From: CG2-30-36-16 sp964372115
GTDB taxonomy: Bacteria; Bacteroidota; Ignavibacteria; Ignavibacteriales; Ignavibacteriaceae
NCBI GenBank assembly: GCA_964372115.1
Contig: CAYJPN010000019.1
Coordinates: 38,903-102,902 of the forward strand
Length of the DNA stretch: 64,000 nt
Direction: 5' to 3'
A program made the translations under genes and the position numbers. The notes below the pieces were generated by a model, which had not been told where the DNA came from, searched no databases, and saw nothing but the letters and a program-made list of their open reading frames with translations. Positions 15,735 to 24,921 of this stretch are shown one piece after another (within the stretch, counting starts at the first letter, position 1; every line of letters starts with the position of its first letter).

Positions 15735-16843
15735 TATTAAAAACCGATTGTAAACTTTTCCCCGGTGACCGCCCTTGCAGTCTCAACAAAAATGTCGGGA
15801 TAAAATGTGATAATTGTAAATATTACACTCCGGTAAATTTTAAAATATTAATTATAAAACTTGACGCTACAGGAGATGTTTTAAGAACTACATCGCTGCT
15901 TTTTGCACTAAAAGAAAAATACCCGGCTTCGCATATTTGCTGGATAACACGGAAGAACTCGATTCCTTTATTTTATAATAACATTCTGGTTGACGAAGTA
16001 TTAGCTTTTGAAGCCCCCGAATTAAATGCAAGGTTGCAAACCGAAGAGTTCGCTCTGCTGATTCATCCCGACGCATCTCCTGTTTCCTCCGCTCTTGCTT
16101 CAATTGTAAATGCAAAAGAAAAAAGAGGATACATTCTTAGCAAAAAAGGTAAAGTTGCTCCTGCAAATAGTGCCGCTGAAGAATGGTTAGAAATGGGAGC
16201 GTTCGATGATCTGAAAAAGAAAAATCAAAAAACCTATCAACAAATTTTACACGAGATTGCCGGGGTTGAATATGATAAAGGTGAAATTATAATTAACCTG
16301 TCTCCTGCCGAACTATTATTCATGGAGAATTTTAAAAAGATACAGAAGTTCGGACAATTCAAACATCTTATCGGCTTAAATACAGGAGCCTCGCGGAGAT
16401 GGCAGTTAAAACAGTGGCGTTTTGATGGTTACAAAGAACTAATTTCTAAGTTAACCGGGCATAAAGATGTTGGTATTTTATTGTACGGCGGACCGGAAGA
16501 AGTTGAAAAAAATGAAGAACTTAAAAAATTGTTTCCGGCTTTAATCGACACAGGCACAAACAATACCTTGCGTCAATTTTTTGCACTATTGAATCTTTCC
16601 GATATTGTTATAACAGGTGATACTCTTGCGCTGCACGCAGCAACCGCGCTGAAGAAAAATGTTATATGCGTGTTCGGTCCAACATCTTCAAATGAAATTG
16701 AAGATTACGGGAGGATTGTAAAGGTGAGTCCAAAAATGGATTGTCTTGTTTGTTATAAACCGGAATGCAATTTTAGCCCCAACTGTATGGATTTAATTTC
16801 ATCCAATGATATTTATAAAGAAGTAGAAAAATTTCTTAAATAG
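15731..16843 (+). CDS. GT9 glycosyltransferase (heptosyltransferase family) with cysteine clusters
   Basis: 370 residues. KILIIKLDATGDVLRTTSLL is the conserved start of ADP-heptose:LPS heptosyltransferases, and DIVITGDTLALHAATALKK then VCVFGPTSSNE give the C-terminal donor site. Unusually, about 37 residues precede the fold and hold Cys residues (CKLFPGDRPCSLNK, then KCDNCKYY). The C terminus has another set (CLVCYKPECNFSPNC). Together these could bind zinc or an iron-sulfur cluster. It is coupled to the GT4 gene and probably builds LPS-type or surface glycan. Confidence 0.85.
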   Translation: MILKTDCKLFPGDRPCSLNKNVGIKCDNCKYYTPVNFKILIIKLDATGDVLRTTSLLFALKEKYPASHICWITRKNSIPLFYNNILVDEVLAFEAPELNARLQTEEFALLIHPDASPVSSALASIVNAKEKRGYILSKKGKVAPANSAAEEWLEMGAFDDLKKKNQKTYQQILHEIAGVEYDKGEIIINLSPAELLFMENFKKIQKFGQFKHLIGLNTGASRRWQLKQWRFDGYKELISKLTGHKDVGILLYGGPEEVEKNEELKKLFPALIDTGTNNTLRQFFALLNLSDIVITGDTLALHAATALKKNVICVFGPTSSNEIEDYGRIVKVSPKMDCLVCYKPECNFSPNCMDLISSNDIYKEVEKFLK

Positions 16844-16856
16844 TGTACAGCCCATT

Positions 16857-17837
16857 TTACTGATTTAATTTTAGAACAATTTTTTTATCCCCTTTTCCGG
16901 ATCTAAATTCCTTGAGAGAAGATGAAGATTTAAATATGTCGATCATATTTATATCCGGCTCACCATTTTGGCTTCCATTCCTATTATAATGAAGGAATTT
17001 CGCAAATGCACTCTTTTCCGCTTCCACTTTTTTTATATTCTTTTCTTTTGCAGTTTTCTCATTAACCTTATCATCACTTTGAATTGTCATTCTGAAAACT
17101 TGTGTATGATCGAATGCTTGGTCTTCCGTAATGAAATGTTTTATTAATTTAATTTCTTCTTGTCTTGGCTTCGGTTTTAACTTTGATGCTTCAGGTTCAA
17201 GTTTTTTTTCCTGACTATTAATAGGAAATGTTACCTCACTTATCCCGGTGGCTTTTTTTATTTTTATTCCCTCCGGTTTTTCATTCTGTTTGTCATTTTC
17301 CGGTGATCCGGGTGATGAATCTTTGGTCTCTTTGAATCCTTTGTTATCAACAGCAAATAGAGCCTCAACAAAAACTTTATCGTTTTGAAACTTAGCTTCG
17401 CGCGAGGCTAAATCGACAGAATAAATTTCTTTAAAAGAAGGTCTAGCGTTTATGTTGATAGAACTTGTAAGTCCAACTTGTTGAATTCTAAATCTTATAT
17501 CGAAATTGTTTGACTTTTCTACTATGGCTTCTATTTCTTTTATTGCATAAATAGGGTCGAAATAAATAACTTCTAATTCCTCATCAATAACAATTGAAAA
17601 CCCGAACTTACTTCTATCAATTCCCACATCATTAAGGTTTGTAAGCAGCCTGTATATAATAAGGTTCTTGGGGGTTGTATCGGATACAAACATACAAACA
17701 TCGGAAAAACTTATTTTCCTCGCAGTCATCTTAGGGTTATTTTTAAAGATAATCCTGAAATTGTTTTCAGCGCTGAAAATATTTTGCGAATAAATCATTA
17801 TATCATTTTTACCGACGTCTAAAGTTTCTAACAACAT
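16857..17837 (-). CDS. Conserved-looking protein of unknown function
   Basis: 326 residues, not recognised. The N-terminal half (about 1-165) is compact with alternating strands (DIMIYSQNIFSAENNFRIIF; FGFSIVIDEELEVIYFDPIY). The middle (about 170-245) is low-complexity and lysine/glutamate/proline-rich, probably disordered. The end returns to mixed sequence (KKIVLKLNQ). There is no signal peptide or membrane segment. It starts 12 bases after the glycogen phosphorylase stop codon, so it is almost certainly co-transcribed with it. That hints at a role in polysaccharide metabolism, but this is inference from position only. Confidence 0.6.
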   Translation of the reverse strand: MLLETLDVGKNDIMIYSQNIFSAENNFRIIFKNNPKMTARKISFSDVCMFVSDTTPKNLIIYRLLTNLNDVGIDRSKFGFSIVIDEELEVIYFDPIYAIKEIEAIVEKSNNFDIRFRIQQVGLTSSININARPSFKEIYSVDLASREAKFQNDKVFVEALFAVDNKGFKETKDSSPGSPENDKQNEKPEGIKIKKATGISEVTFPINSQEKKLEPEASKLKPKPRQEEIKLIKHFITEDQAFDHTQVFRMTIQSDDKVNEKTAKEKNIKKVEAEKSAFAKFLHYNRNGSQNGEPDINMIDIFKSSSSLKEFRSGKGDKKIVLKLNQ

Positions 17838-17849
17838 TTAATTACTCAC

Positions 17850-20426
17850 TTATTCATTCCCTTTTGCCCAGTAAACAACACCGAGTTCAAAAGGATTTAA
17901 TAAAAGCGGATGCTTCGGCAGAACTCGGATTGTGTATCCCTGCTGTCCGCTTGTTAAACTTTTTATTTTTCCCTTGTAAATATAATAACCTTCATCGGTT
18001 TTTTTGCGCGATGGTGTAAGTACAACTGAAGAATTATTACCGGGATCGTTTTGTTTCTCTACCGGACCGTAATAAATTTGTACTTCAACATCCTCAGGGA
18101 GTATGCTGCCAAGTTCTACAACCGCCGTAATTTGAAACTCCTCTCCTACAAATATATGTTTGGGAAATTCAAATGTATTTAGTTTTATAAGCCGGATTTC
18201 ACTCCATGTGCTTTTAATTTTTTCTTTCCAATCTGCAAGTAGTTTTACTTTCTGCCAGTTTTTTTCAGAGAGCAAAAAACGTTTTTTCAGTGCGGGTTGA
18301 TAATATTCTTCAAAATACTGCTGCACCATTCTGTGGGTATTAAATATCGGCCCCAGATTTTTCATCGAGTTTTTTACCATTGTAATCCAACCTCTCGGCA
18401 GTCCATCATGCGAACGCTCATAAAATAATGGGGCTATGCTGTTTTCGAGCGTGTGATAAAACTGGCGGGATTCAACCTCATCCTGATAATCGGGGTCAGA
18501 GTATTCTTCGCCGCTGCCTATCTTCCATCCAAGTTCAGAATCAAAACCTTCATCCCACCATCCGTCTAAAACACTAAAATTTAAACCGCCGTTTGCAATT
18601 ATTTTCATGCCGGATGTGCCACTGGCTTCATAAGGTCTGCGCGGGTTGTTAAGCCAGATGTCGCAGCCTTCCACTAAATAATGCGCGACATTTATATCAT
18701 AATTTTCAATAAAAACTATTTTCCTTCTGAAATGTTCCTGTTTGGCAAATTCAACAATCTCCTGAATAAACTTTTTCCCTTCATCATCTTTTGGATGCGC
18801 TTTACCGGATATTATAAACTGCACCGGCCGTTGTTTGTTATTTACGATGTCGGCAAGTCGTTCGACATCACTGAACATCAATGTTGCCCTTTTGTATGTT
18901 GCAAACCGTCTTGCAAAACCGATTGTAAGTGCGTTCGGGTCTAATACTTCACCAGCTTTTTCTACCTCCGATTGACTCCCCCCATGGTTTTTTATTTGTT
19001 TGCGTAAGCGCCGGCGAGCAAAGGCGACGAGCCGTTCTCTTCTTCGTTCGTGTGTGCGCCAAAGTTCCTCATCAGGTATTTTATCAACCCGTTCCCATAA
19101 AGATTTGTCCGCCGGGTTAACCATCCATTCTTCACCAATGTATTGAAGAAGTAGTTCTTCCATATCGCGCGAGATGTGCGATTTCATATGCACGCCGTTA
19201 GTAATATAACCGATAGGAATTTCATTAAATGGAACGTTCTCGTAACCGAAATCCCACATTTTTCTTGAAACTTTACCGTGCAGCCGGCTTACGCCATTTA
19301 TCGAACCGGCTGTATTCATCGCAAGGTGCGCCATATTAAACGCAATTGAATTACCTTTTCCGATTTTGCCGAGTTTGTAGAAATCGTCACCGGATATCTG
19401 CAGTTCATTCCGATAATAATTCCCGAGATACTTCTCAACCAGCTCGTTTGGGAAAACATCAATACCAGCAGGCACGGGAGTATGTGTTGTAAAAATATTA
19501 GAATAATAACCCACTTCTTTTGCTTGCTTAAAAGTTAATCCATAGATATTAATAATAATTCTCATTCTTTCAAGCGAAAGAAATGCCGAGTGTCCTTCGT
19601 TCATATGACATGCCATTGGTTTAATACCGAGCGCATGTACCGTCCTTATTCCACCTATGCCAAGAATAATTTCCTGTTGAATCCGTGTTTCAATATCTCC
19701 GCCGTATAAGGTTTGTGTTATAATTTGATCGTTTTCACTATTTTCAGGTACGTTGGTGTCAAGCAAATAAAGCGGCACCCGACCAACCTGAATCTTCCAA
19801 ACCTGATAATAAACATCACGGTCAACCATCTGGACCGATAGTTTTAGAGTTTCACCCCTCGTATTAAGAACCCTGCTCATAGGCAAATTATCAAAATCGT
19901 TTATGTCATATTTTTCATGCTGCCAACCTTCACTGTTCAGGTACTGCTGAAAATATCCCTCCTTATAAAGAAGTCCGATACCTATGATTGGGATACCAAG
20001 ATCGCTGCCGGCTTTTAAATGATCACCGGCAAGAAGCCCTAATCCGCCTGAATAAGTTTGAAGACATTCCGTCAAACCGAATTCTGCAGAAAAATATACT
20101 ATATTAAAATTTTCAGGATTCTTAAAGTTTTTCTGATACCATGTACCCTCGTTTAAATAGTTTTCCATCTTTTTATAAACCCTATTTAGGTTTGATAAAA
20201 AACCAGCATCTTGCGACACTTCTTGCAGGCGCTGTTGACTTATATTCCCGAGCATAAGTACAGGGTTGTGGTATGTTTCTTCCCAAAGTTCTCGGTCAAG
20301 TCTTCTAAATAACTCCCTTGCATCCGCGTTCCATGCCCAGTAAATATTATACGCAAGTTCCCTTAGCCGCTCAAGGTTTTCGGGAAGTGCCGGTATTACA
20401 TAATATTTGCCTAAAAACTTAAACAT
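17850..20426 (-). CDS. glgP: Alpha-glucan (glycogen/maltodextrin) phosphorylase, GT35
   Basis: About 858 residues from the ATG at 20426, which has GGAG eight bases upstream. It begins with the DUF3417-type N-terminal domain (ENLERLRELAYNIYWAWN), typical of the shorter bacterial phosphorylase branch. YFSAEFGLTECLQTYSGGLG and HMNEGHSAFLSLERM follow. The pyridoxal-phosphate site is EASGTSGMKIIANGGLNFS, with the Schiff-base lysine present. It releases glucose-1-phosphate from storage glucan. A C-terminal beta domain of about 120 residues (FVGEEFQITAVVELGS) is seen in this branch. Operon with the unknown gene downstream. Confidence 0.93.
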   Translation of the reverse strand: MFKFLGKYYVIPALPENLERLRELAYNIYWAWNADARELFRRLDRELWEETYHNPVLMLGNISQQRLQEVSQDAGFLSNLNRVYKKMENYLNEGTWYQKNFKNPENFNIVYFSAEFGLTECLQTYSGGLGLLAGDHLKAGSDLGIPIIGIGLLYKEGYFQQYLNSEGWQHEKYDINDFDNLPMSRVLNTRGETLKLSVQMVDRDVYYQVWKIQVGRVPLYLLDTNVPENSENDQIITQTLYGGDIETRIQQEIILGIGGIRTVHALGIKPMACHMNEGHSAFLSLERMRIIINIYGLTFKQAKEVGYYSNIFTTHTPVPAGIDVFPNELVEKYLGNYYRNELQISGDDFYKLGKIGKGNSIAFNMAHLAMNTAGSINGVSRLHGKVSRKMWDFGYENVPFNEIPIGYITNGVHMKSHISRDMEELLLQYIGEEWMVNPADKSLWERVDKIPDEELWRTHERRRERLVAFARRRLRKQIKNHGGSQSEVEKAGEVLDPNALTIGFARRFATYKRATLMFSDVERLADIVNNKQRPVQFIISGKAHPKDDEGKKFIQEIVEFAKQEHFRRKIVFIENYDINVAHYLVEGCDIWLNNPRRPYEASGTSGMKIIANGGLNFSVLDGWWDEGFDSELGWKIGSGEEYSDPDYQDEVESRQFYHTLENSIAPLFYERSHDGLPRGWITMVKNSMKNLGPIFNTHRMVQQYFEEYYQPALKKRFLLSEKNWQKVKLLADWKEKIKSTWSEIRLIKLNTFEFPKHIFVGEEFQITAVVELGSILPEDVEVQIYYGPVEKQNDPGNNSSVVLTPSRKKTDEGYYIYKGKIKSLTSGQQGYTIRVLPKHPLLLNPFELGVVYWAKGNE

Positions 20427-20530
20427 CTTTGCTCCATTATTGCCTAAAATTATTACCTGCTTAGATAACACATAAATATAATTAAACTTTCTATTACCGT
20501 AAACTTGAAACACACAATAATTTTTTTCAA

Positions 20531-20555
20531 AAAAAAAGCCGGAAAATTCCGGCTT
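20531..20555 (-). terminator. Intrinsic terminator for the 20578-23481 gene
   Basis: AAGCCGGAA / TTCCGGCTT (20537-20555) is followed, on the minus strand, by a long run of T. Confidence 0.85.
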
Positions 20556-20577
20556 CTAAGTTCAAGGAACTCATGAA

Positions 20578-23481
20578 CTATTTTAGGAGAATCATTTTTT
20601 TCATTTGCGAAAAAGTTCTGCCGTCAATACCGTTTGCTTTTACTTCATAGAAATAAACACCGCTGCTTACTCTGTTACCCGATGCATCTCTCGCGTTCCA
20701 AATTGTGCGGTGATATCCTGCGTTCATATTTGTATTAATAAGTGTATTAACAACTTCACCAACTATATTGTAGATTGTTACCTTCAAATCTGATGTAACA
20801 GGTAATGCAAACTCTATAGTTGTTGACGGGTTAAATGGATTCGGATAATTTTGTTTTAAACTGAAATCCGTCGGTATAGAATTACCATTACTCTTATCGG
20901 AAGTTATAGTACCAGGACTAAATGCTAATCCTGTTACATTTTTTACCCCGGTGGCTCCAATGACTGTTGCAACTGCGGTAGCTGTATCTATGCTTACAAA
21001 GTTTGCAATTTGATTGTTTGAACCCGTCATACCGAAAAGATGTCCGGCTGCATCAAAGCAAAGAGCCTGTGTCATAACATTTAATCCGGTTTTGCCAATT
21101 AAAGTTGTGTCCCCGGTAACCAAATCTATTTTGAAAACTCTATCTTTATTTAAACCGAAAGGTAAATAAAGAGAAGCCCATAATTCATTATTTGTCGGGT
21201 TAAAACTTAAACTGGAAATAGCCATATTTGTTGACACTAAGGAATCAATCGTTTTATTTTCTATATTGATTTTATACAATACTCCATTGATATCTGCGGC
21301 AATTAAATCGCCAGAGGCTGTAAAAGCAAGAGCAGAAATATCCGGTCGGGTGAAATCCGTTATTAAATAACTATCACCCAGCAGGGCATTTACTTTTACC
21401 AAACTTGAACCATGGCTATCCGAATTTATTCCAAAAACTTCTTTTGAGATCGGATGGATTGCAATGCTCTGGATGTAATTGTAATTTGAAAATCCAAGTG
21501 CAGTTGCTGCACCGGTTTGTGGTTCAACTGTTAACATATTTCCACCGCCCAAAAGACCGGAAGATGCGTATATGGAATTATCAGCAGCGGGATTAATTGT
21601 GAACCCTTTGCCTCTTAATGAAATACCGGTCAAGTCCGGTGAATCAGAGGTTATTCCGAGAAATTGAGTAAAACTATCTGCCGCAGAAGGCATAAATACA
21701 ATCGGTATTTTCAAGCTATCATAGCTGTTAAGTAGTATCGGAAAGGTATATTGATCTGCTAAGAAAAATGGACCTGCCGAATTTTGAATATCGGAAATTG
21801 TTACCGGATCGGTTCCGTAGTTTGAAACATATACCGACATCGTATCGCTAAAATAATTAACTTCAACATCGGGGAAATCGATGTTCAAACTTTTCGGATA
21901 TACATACATACCTTCAAATGGAACTAATCTTATCATGCCTGTCCAAGTACCCCAAGTATTGAGACCGGCAACATGCTCGGTAAATAACCAAAAATTATTT
22001 TGATCTACCGGGTCCAACCACAGTCCATTATAATCTCCCCAGCGATTACGCGTACCGCCATAAGTTTTTACATAATTAGCAACACCTGGTTGTAAAACAG
22101 AACTCGGATTTAATCCTGGAGGATCATCGAAGAGCCTTGTTGTATAAAAAGCGCCAACGTATTCATTGTCTCCCGATCTTGAGTAGGTTATTGCAATATT
22201 ATTGTTTTTGTCTACATCAATTGCGGCATAATAATGCCAGTAACCGGGTGTACCAAAAGAAACATCTTCAACTGCAGACTGATGTGTCAAATCAAATTTC
22301 AAATATCTAACATTTGAGTAAGCAAGCGATGTAGGATTGGCAACCGAATGAACCGCATACAAATACCCATCGCGGTATCTCGGCTCATTTCTTATTGCGC
22401 TGCCGGCTCCTTCAATAAGCACTGTAGAACCACCAAGTTGATTTGCATTAGGCGCATTATTATAAAAAGTAACTGGTGCGTTAAAACCGGTAAGAACAGG
22501 CGTTGTAGTTGCGTTTGTAATTTTATAAATAGCCATAAAATTACCGCCACCGTTTGGCGCATGCAATAAATAAAAACCATCAGCTCCGCCATATGAAACA
22601 GATGGTCTGATATTAAAAACTTTGCTCGAAGTGGTCGGATAACTAATGTTCCAGATATCCTGCCAAGCAACCTTACCGGCATCGTTCAGCAATAACTGCG
22701 CGGTTGGTATAATTCTTATTTTTACATATTGAAAACTTCCGCCGAATTGAAATTGGTTAGCAGTTATATAAACTGCATCTTCGTCAAAACCAACTCCTTG
22801 ATAATCACCCCAATTAGAAACAACGGTGCTGCCGTTCTGATTGGCTGGTAATGCCCAGTTATACCATGTTCCGGTCGGAATCGAATCGTCTGAAACTGAA
22901 AGCAAAAAATAACCTTGTTGGGCAGCATCGCTTTGATGGAGCCAAACCATTACCCAGCGTTTTGCAAAATGGTTATATAACACTTTAGGATCGAAGGAGC
23001 TAACACCGGGTAAAACATTACTAAACCATGCGTCTGCATTGATGGTTTTAACCAAATTACCTTCTTTATCCCAAATTGCAAAACTGCTATTTACTGTAGC
23101 CATTATATGAGTAGGACCTGCTGCAATATATGGATCGGGAGGAATAGAATTGCCTTCGGGAATTCCGGTAAAACTTTTTAATAACACTGTTTGCCCAACA
23201 CCACGTTTTTGTGCATTGGATAAACTTGGATCTTCAAAATAATTTGAACCGGCTGGAGGAGCGTTAACATCTAAGTAAACAGCCTCATATTCATCTTTAA
23301 TTGTATTTCTTATATGCTTCTCCATCGGCTCCATCAAAGGTGCAGTTCTCAAATAGGTGTCGGTGGAAACGGAAGCGCCCGACGATACATTTCCAGCAGC
23401 GGGTCCATCATAAGTCTGCCCGAATACTAAAACAGGCAACAGCAATAAGGTTAGAAAGAATGTATAAAAACTTACTTTCAT
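20578..23481 (-). CDS. Large type IX-sorted surface protein
   Basis: 967 residues from the ATG at 23481, giving a signal peptide (MKVSFYTFFLTLLLLPVLVF, cleaved near GQ). Residues about 90-500 are a beta-rich region with repeated YDP-type and DYNGLWLD motifs. Around 530-640 lies a choice-of-anchor-type immunoglobulin-like domain (VEVNYFSDTMSVYVSNYGT), then a DUF4394-like propeller (ALGFSNYNYIQSIAIHPISK). The C terminus, with LKQNYPNPFNPSTTIEFALP and the closing KKMILLK, is the type IX secretion sorting domain, so the protein is exported and anchored or released at the surface. The function of the body is unknown. Confidence 0.85.
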   Translation of the reverse strand: MKVSFYTFFLTLLLLPVLVFGQTYDGPAAGNVSSGASVSTDTYLRTAPLMEPMEKHIRNTIKDEYEAVYLDVNAPPAGSNYFEDPSLSNAQKRGVGQTVLLKSFTGIPEGNSIPPDPYIAAGPTHIMATVNSSFAIWDKEGNLVKTINADAWFSNVLPGVSSFDPKVLYNHFAKRWVMVWLHQSDAAQQGYFLLSVSDDSIPTGTWYNWALPANQNGSTVVSNWGDYQGVGFDEDAVYITANQFQFGGSFQYVKIRIIPTAQLLLNDAGKVAWQDIWNISYPTTSSKVFNIRPSVSYGGADGFYLLHAPNGGGNFMAIYKITNATTTPVLTGFNAPVTFYNNAPNANQLGGSTVLIEGAGSAIRNEPRYRDGYLYAVHSVANPTSLAYSNVRYLKFDLTHQSAVEDVSFGTPGYWHYYAAIDVDKNNNIAITYSRSGDNEYVGAFYTTRLFDDPPGLNPSSVLQPGVANYVKTYGGTRNRWGDYNGLWLDPVDQNNFWLFTEHVAGLNTWGTWTGMIRLVPFEGMYVYPKSLNIDFPDVEVNYFSDTMSVYVSNYGTDPVTISDIQNSAGPFFLADQYTFPILLNSYDSLKIPIVFMPSAADSFTQFLGITSDSPDLTGISLRGKGFTINPAADNSIYASSGLLGGGNMLTVEPQTGAATALGFSNYNYIQSIAIHPISKEVFGINSDSHGSSLVKVNALLGDSYLITDFTRPDISALAFTASGDLIAADINGVLYKINIENKTIDSLVSTNMAISSLSFNPTNNELWASLYLPFGLNKDRVFKIDLVTGDTTLIGKTGLNVMTQALCFDAAGHLFGMTGSNNQIANFVSIDTATAVATVIGATGVKNVTGLAFSPGTITSDKSNGNSIPTDFSLKQNYPNPFNPSTTIEFALPVTSDLKVTIYNIVGEVVNTLINTNMNAGYHRTIWNARDASGNRVSSGVYFYEVKANGIDGRTFSQMKKMILLK

Positions 23482-23663
23482 TATTTTAATCCTCCAGAGA
23501 TTAGTAGTTATTAAAGAGGTGGAAAAATAGTTATTTGAAAGAATATAGTCAATTAACTTAGAGGCACACTTTAAAAATGGAAAATGGAATTTAATATTGT
23601 GTCTTATTTTTTTAACTTGGGGTTGAAAATGAAACAATTAATAACTATAACCGCGAGGACAGA

Positions 23664-24857
23664 ATGGGTAATTTTGATTTAAATAAGATTCAAGAAGTAA
23701 TTACAAAAATGAATTTTGATGCCTGGTTGTTTTACGATTTCAGAGATTCAAACGATCTTGCACATACAATTCTGGATATACCGGCTGAAGCACACTTAAC
23801 CAGAAGATTTTTTTATTTCGTCCCAAAGCAGGGAACTCCAATAAAAATTGTTATGGGCATTGAAGCCGGAAATCTTGATCACCTCCCCGGTGAAAGGAAA
23901 AAATATTCCAGCCATGTTTCCCTAACAAACCACCTTAAAGATACGTTAAAAGGGGTTAAAACTATTGCCATGGAATATTCACCGATGAATGCAATTCCAT
24001 ATGTTTCGAAAGTTGATGCGGGCACAATAGAAATGTTGAGAACATTCGGTGTGGAAATAAAAAGTTCAGCCGATTTAATTTCAATGTTCGGAGCTCTCTG
24101 GAATGAGGAACAATATCTCGAGAACAAACCCGTTGCAACGGCTTTAACAAACATTGTGGTTAAAGCGTTCGCTTATATAAAAGAAGAAACTTTTTCGGGG
24201 AAAGAACTGACTGAATATGACGTCCAGCAGTTTATTATGCAAGAGTTTAAAGCACGCGGGTATTACACCGATCATCCACCGATTGTGGGAGTAAATGAAA
24301 ATGCAGCCAACCCGCATTATGAGCCGACAAAAGAGGTGCATAAATCAATTAGAAAAGGCGATTTTGTTTTAATTGATTTGTGGGCAAAATTGGACAAACC
24401 AAGCGGGGTTTGGGCTGATATTACGTGGACAGGCTATATGGGCAATTCGGTTCCGGAAAAATATGTAAAAGTATTTAATATAGTTGCCGAAGCCCGCGAT
24501 ACTGCGTTAAACCTAATAAAACAAAGGTACGCCGATAAAAAAGAAGTACGTGGTTATGAAGCCGATGCAGCAGCAAGAAAAGTAATAGATGATGCTGGTT
24601 ACGCCGAATATTTTATTCATCGCACCGGGCACTCAATAACAACAGATTTGCATGGCAGCGGTGCACACCTTGACAATTTTGAAACAAGAGATGAGCGTCT
24701 TCTTTTACCATCCACATCTTTTTCAATTGAACCGGGAATTTATTTGCCAAGCGATTTTGGCGTAAGAAGTGAAATTGATGTTTATATTTCGCCCAAAGGT
24801 AACGTTATGACAACCGGCGGAGAAAGACAAACGGAAGTAATACCAATATTAAAATGA
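23664..24857 (+). CDS. M24 family metallopeptidase (Xaa-Pro aminopeptidase-like)
   Basis: 397 residues, start supported by GCGAGGAC ahead of the ATG. All five metal ligands of M24 are visible: Asp in VLIDLWAK, Asp in WADITWTGYMG, His in HRTGHSITTDLHG, Glu in SIEPGIY, and Glu in VRSEIDVY. The N-terminal half is the family's accessory domain. It should remove N-terminal residues next to proline or act on a similar dipeptide bond. It has no signal peptide, so it is cytoplasmic. It stands alone, convergent with ribBA across a shared hairpin. Confidence 0.88.
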   Translation: MGNFDLNKIQEVITKMNFDAWLFYDFRDSNDLAHTILDIPAEAHLTRRFFYFVPKQGTPIKIVMGIEAGNLDHLPGERKKYSSHVSLTNHLKDTLKGVKTIAMEYSPMNAIPYVSKVDAGTIEMLRTFGVEIKSSADLISMFGALWNEEQYLENKPVATALTNIVVKAFAYIKEETFSGKELTEYDVQQFIMQEFKARGYYTDHPPIVGVNENAANPHYEPTKEVHKSIRKGDFVLIDLWAKLDKPSGVWADITWTGYMGNSVPEKYVKVFNIVAEARDTALNLIKQRYADKKEVRGYEADAAARKVIDDAGYAEYFIHRTGHSITTDLHGSGAHLDNFETRDERLLLPSTSFSIEPGIYLPSDFGVRSEIDVYISPKGNVMTTGGERQTEVIPILK

Positions 24858-24871
24858 TTTGTTTATTATTT

Positions 24872-24902
24872 TGTAGTGAACGCAAACCTTGCGTTCACTA
24901 CA
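24872..24902. terminator. Bidirectional hairpin between M24 peptidase and ribBA
   Basis: A perfect 14-bp stem, TGTAGTGAACGCAA / TTGCGTTCACTACA, with a 3-base loop. There is no long T run on either side, so it may be a REP-type palindrome rather than a strict intrinsic terminator. Confidence 0.65.
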
Positions 24903-24921
24903 GAAATTTTGTGGATTTATT

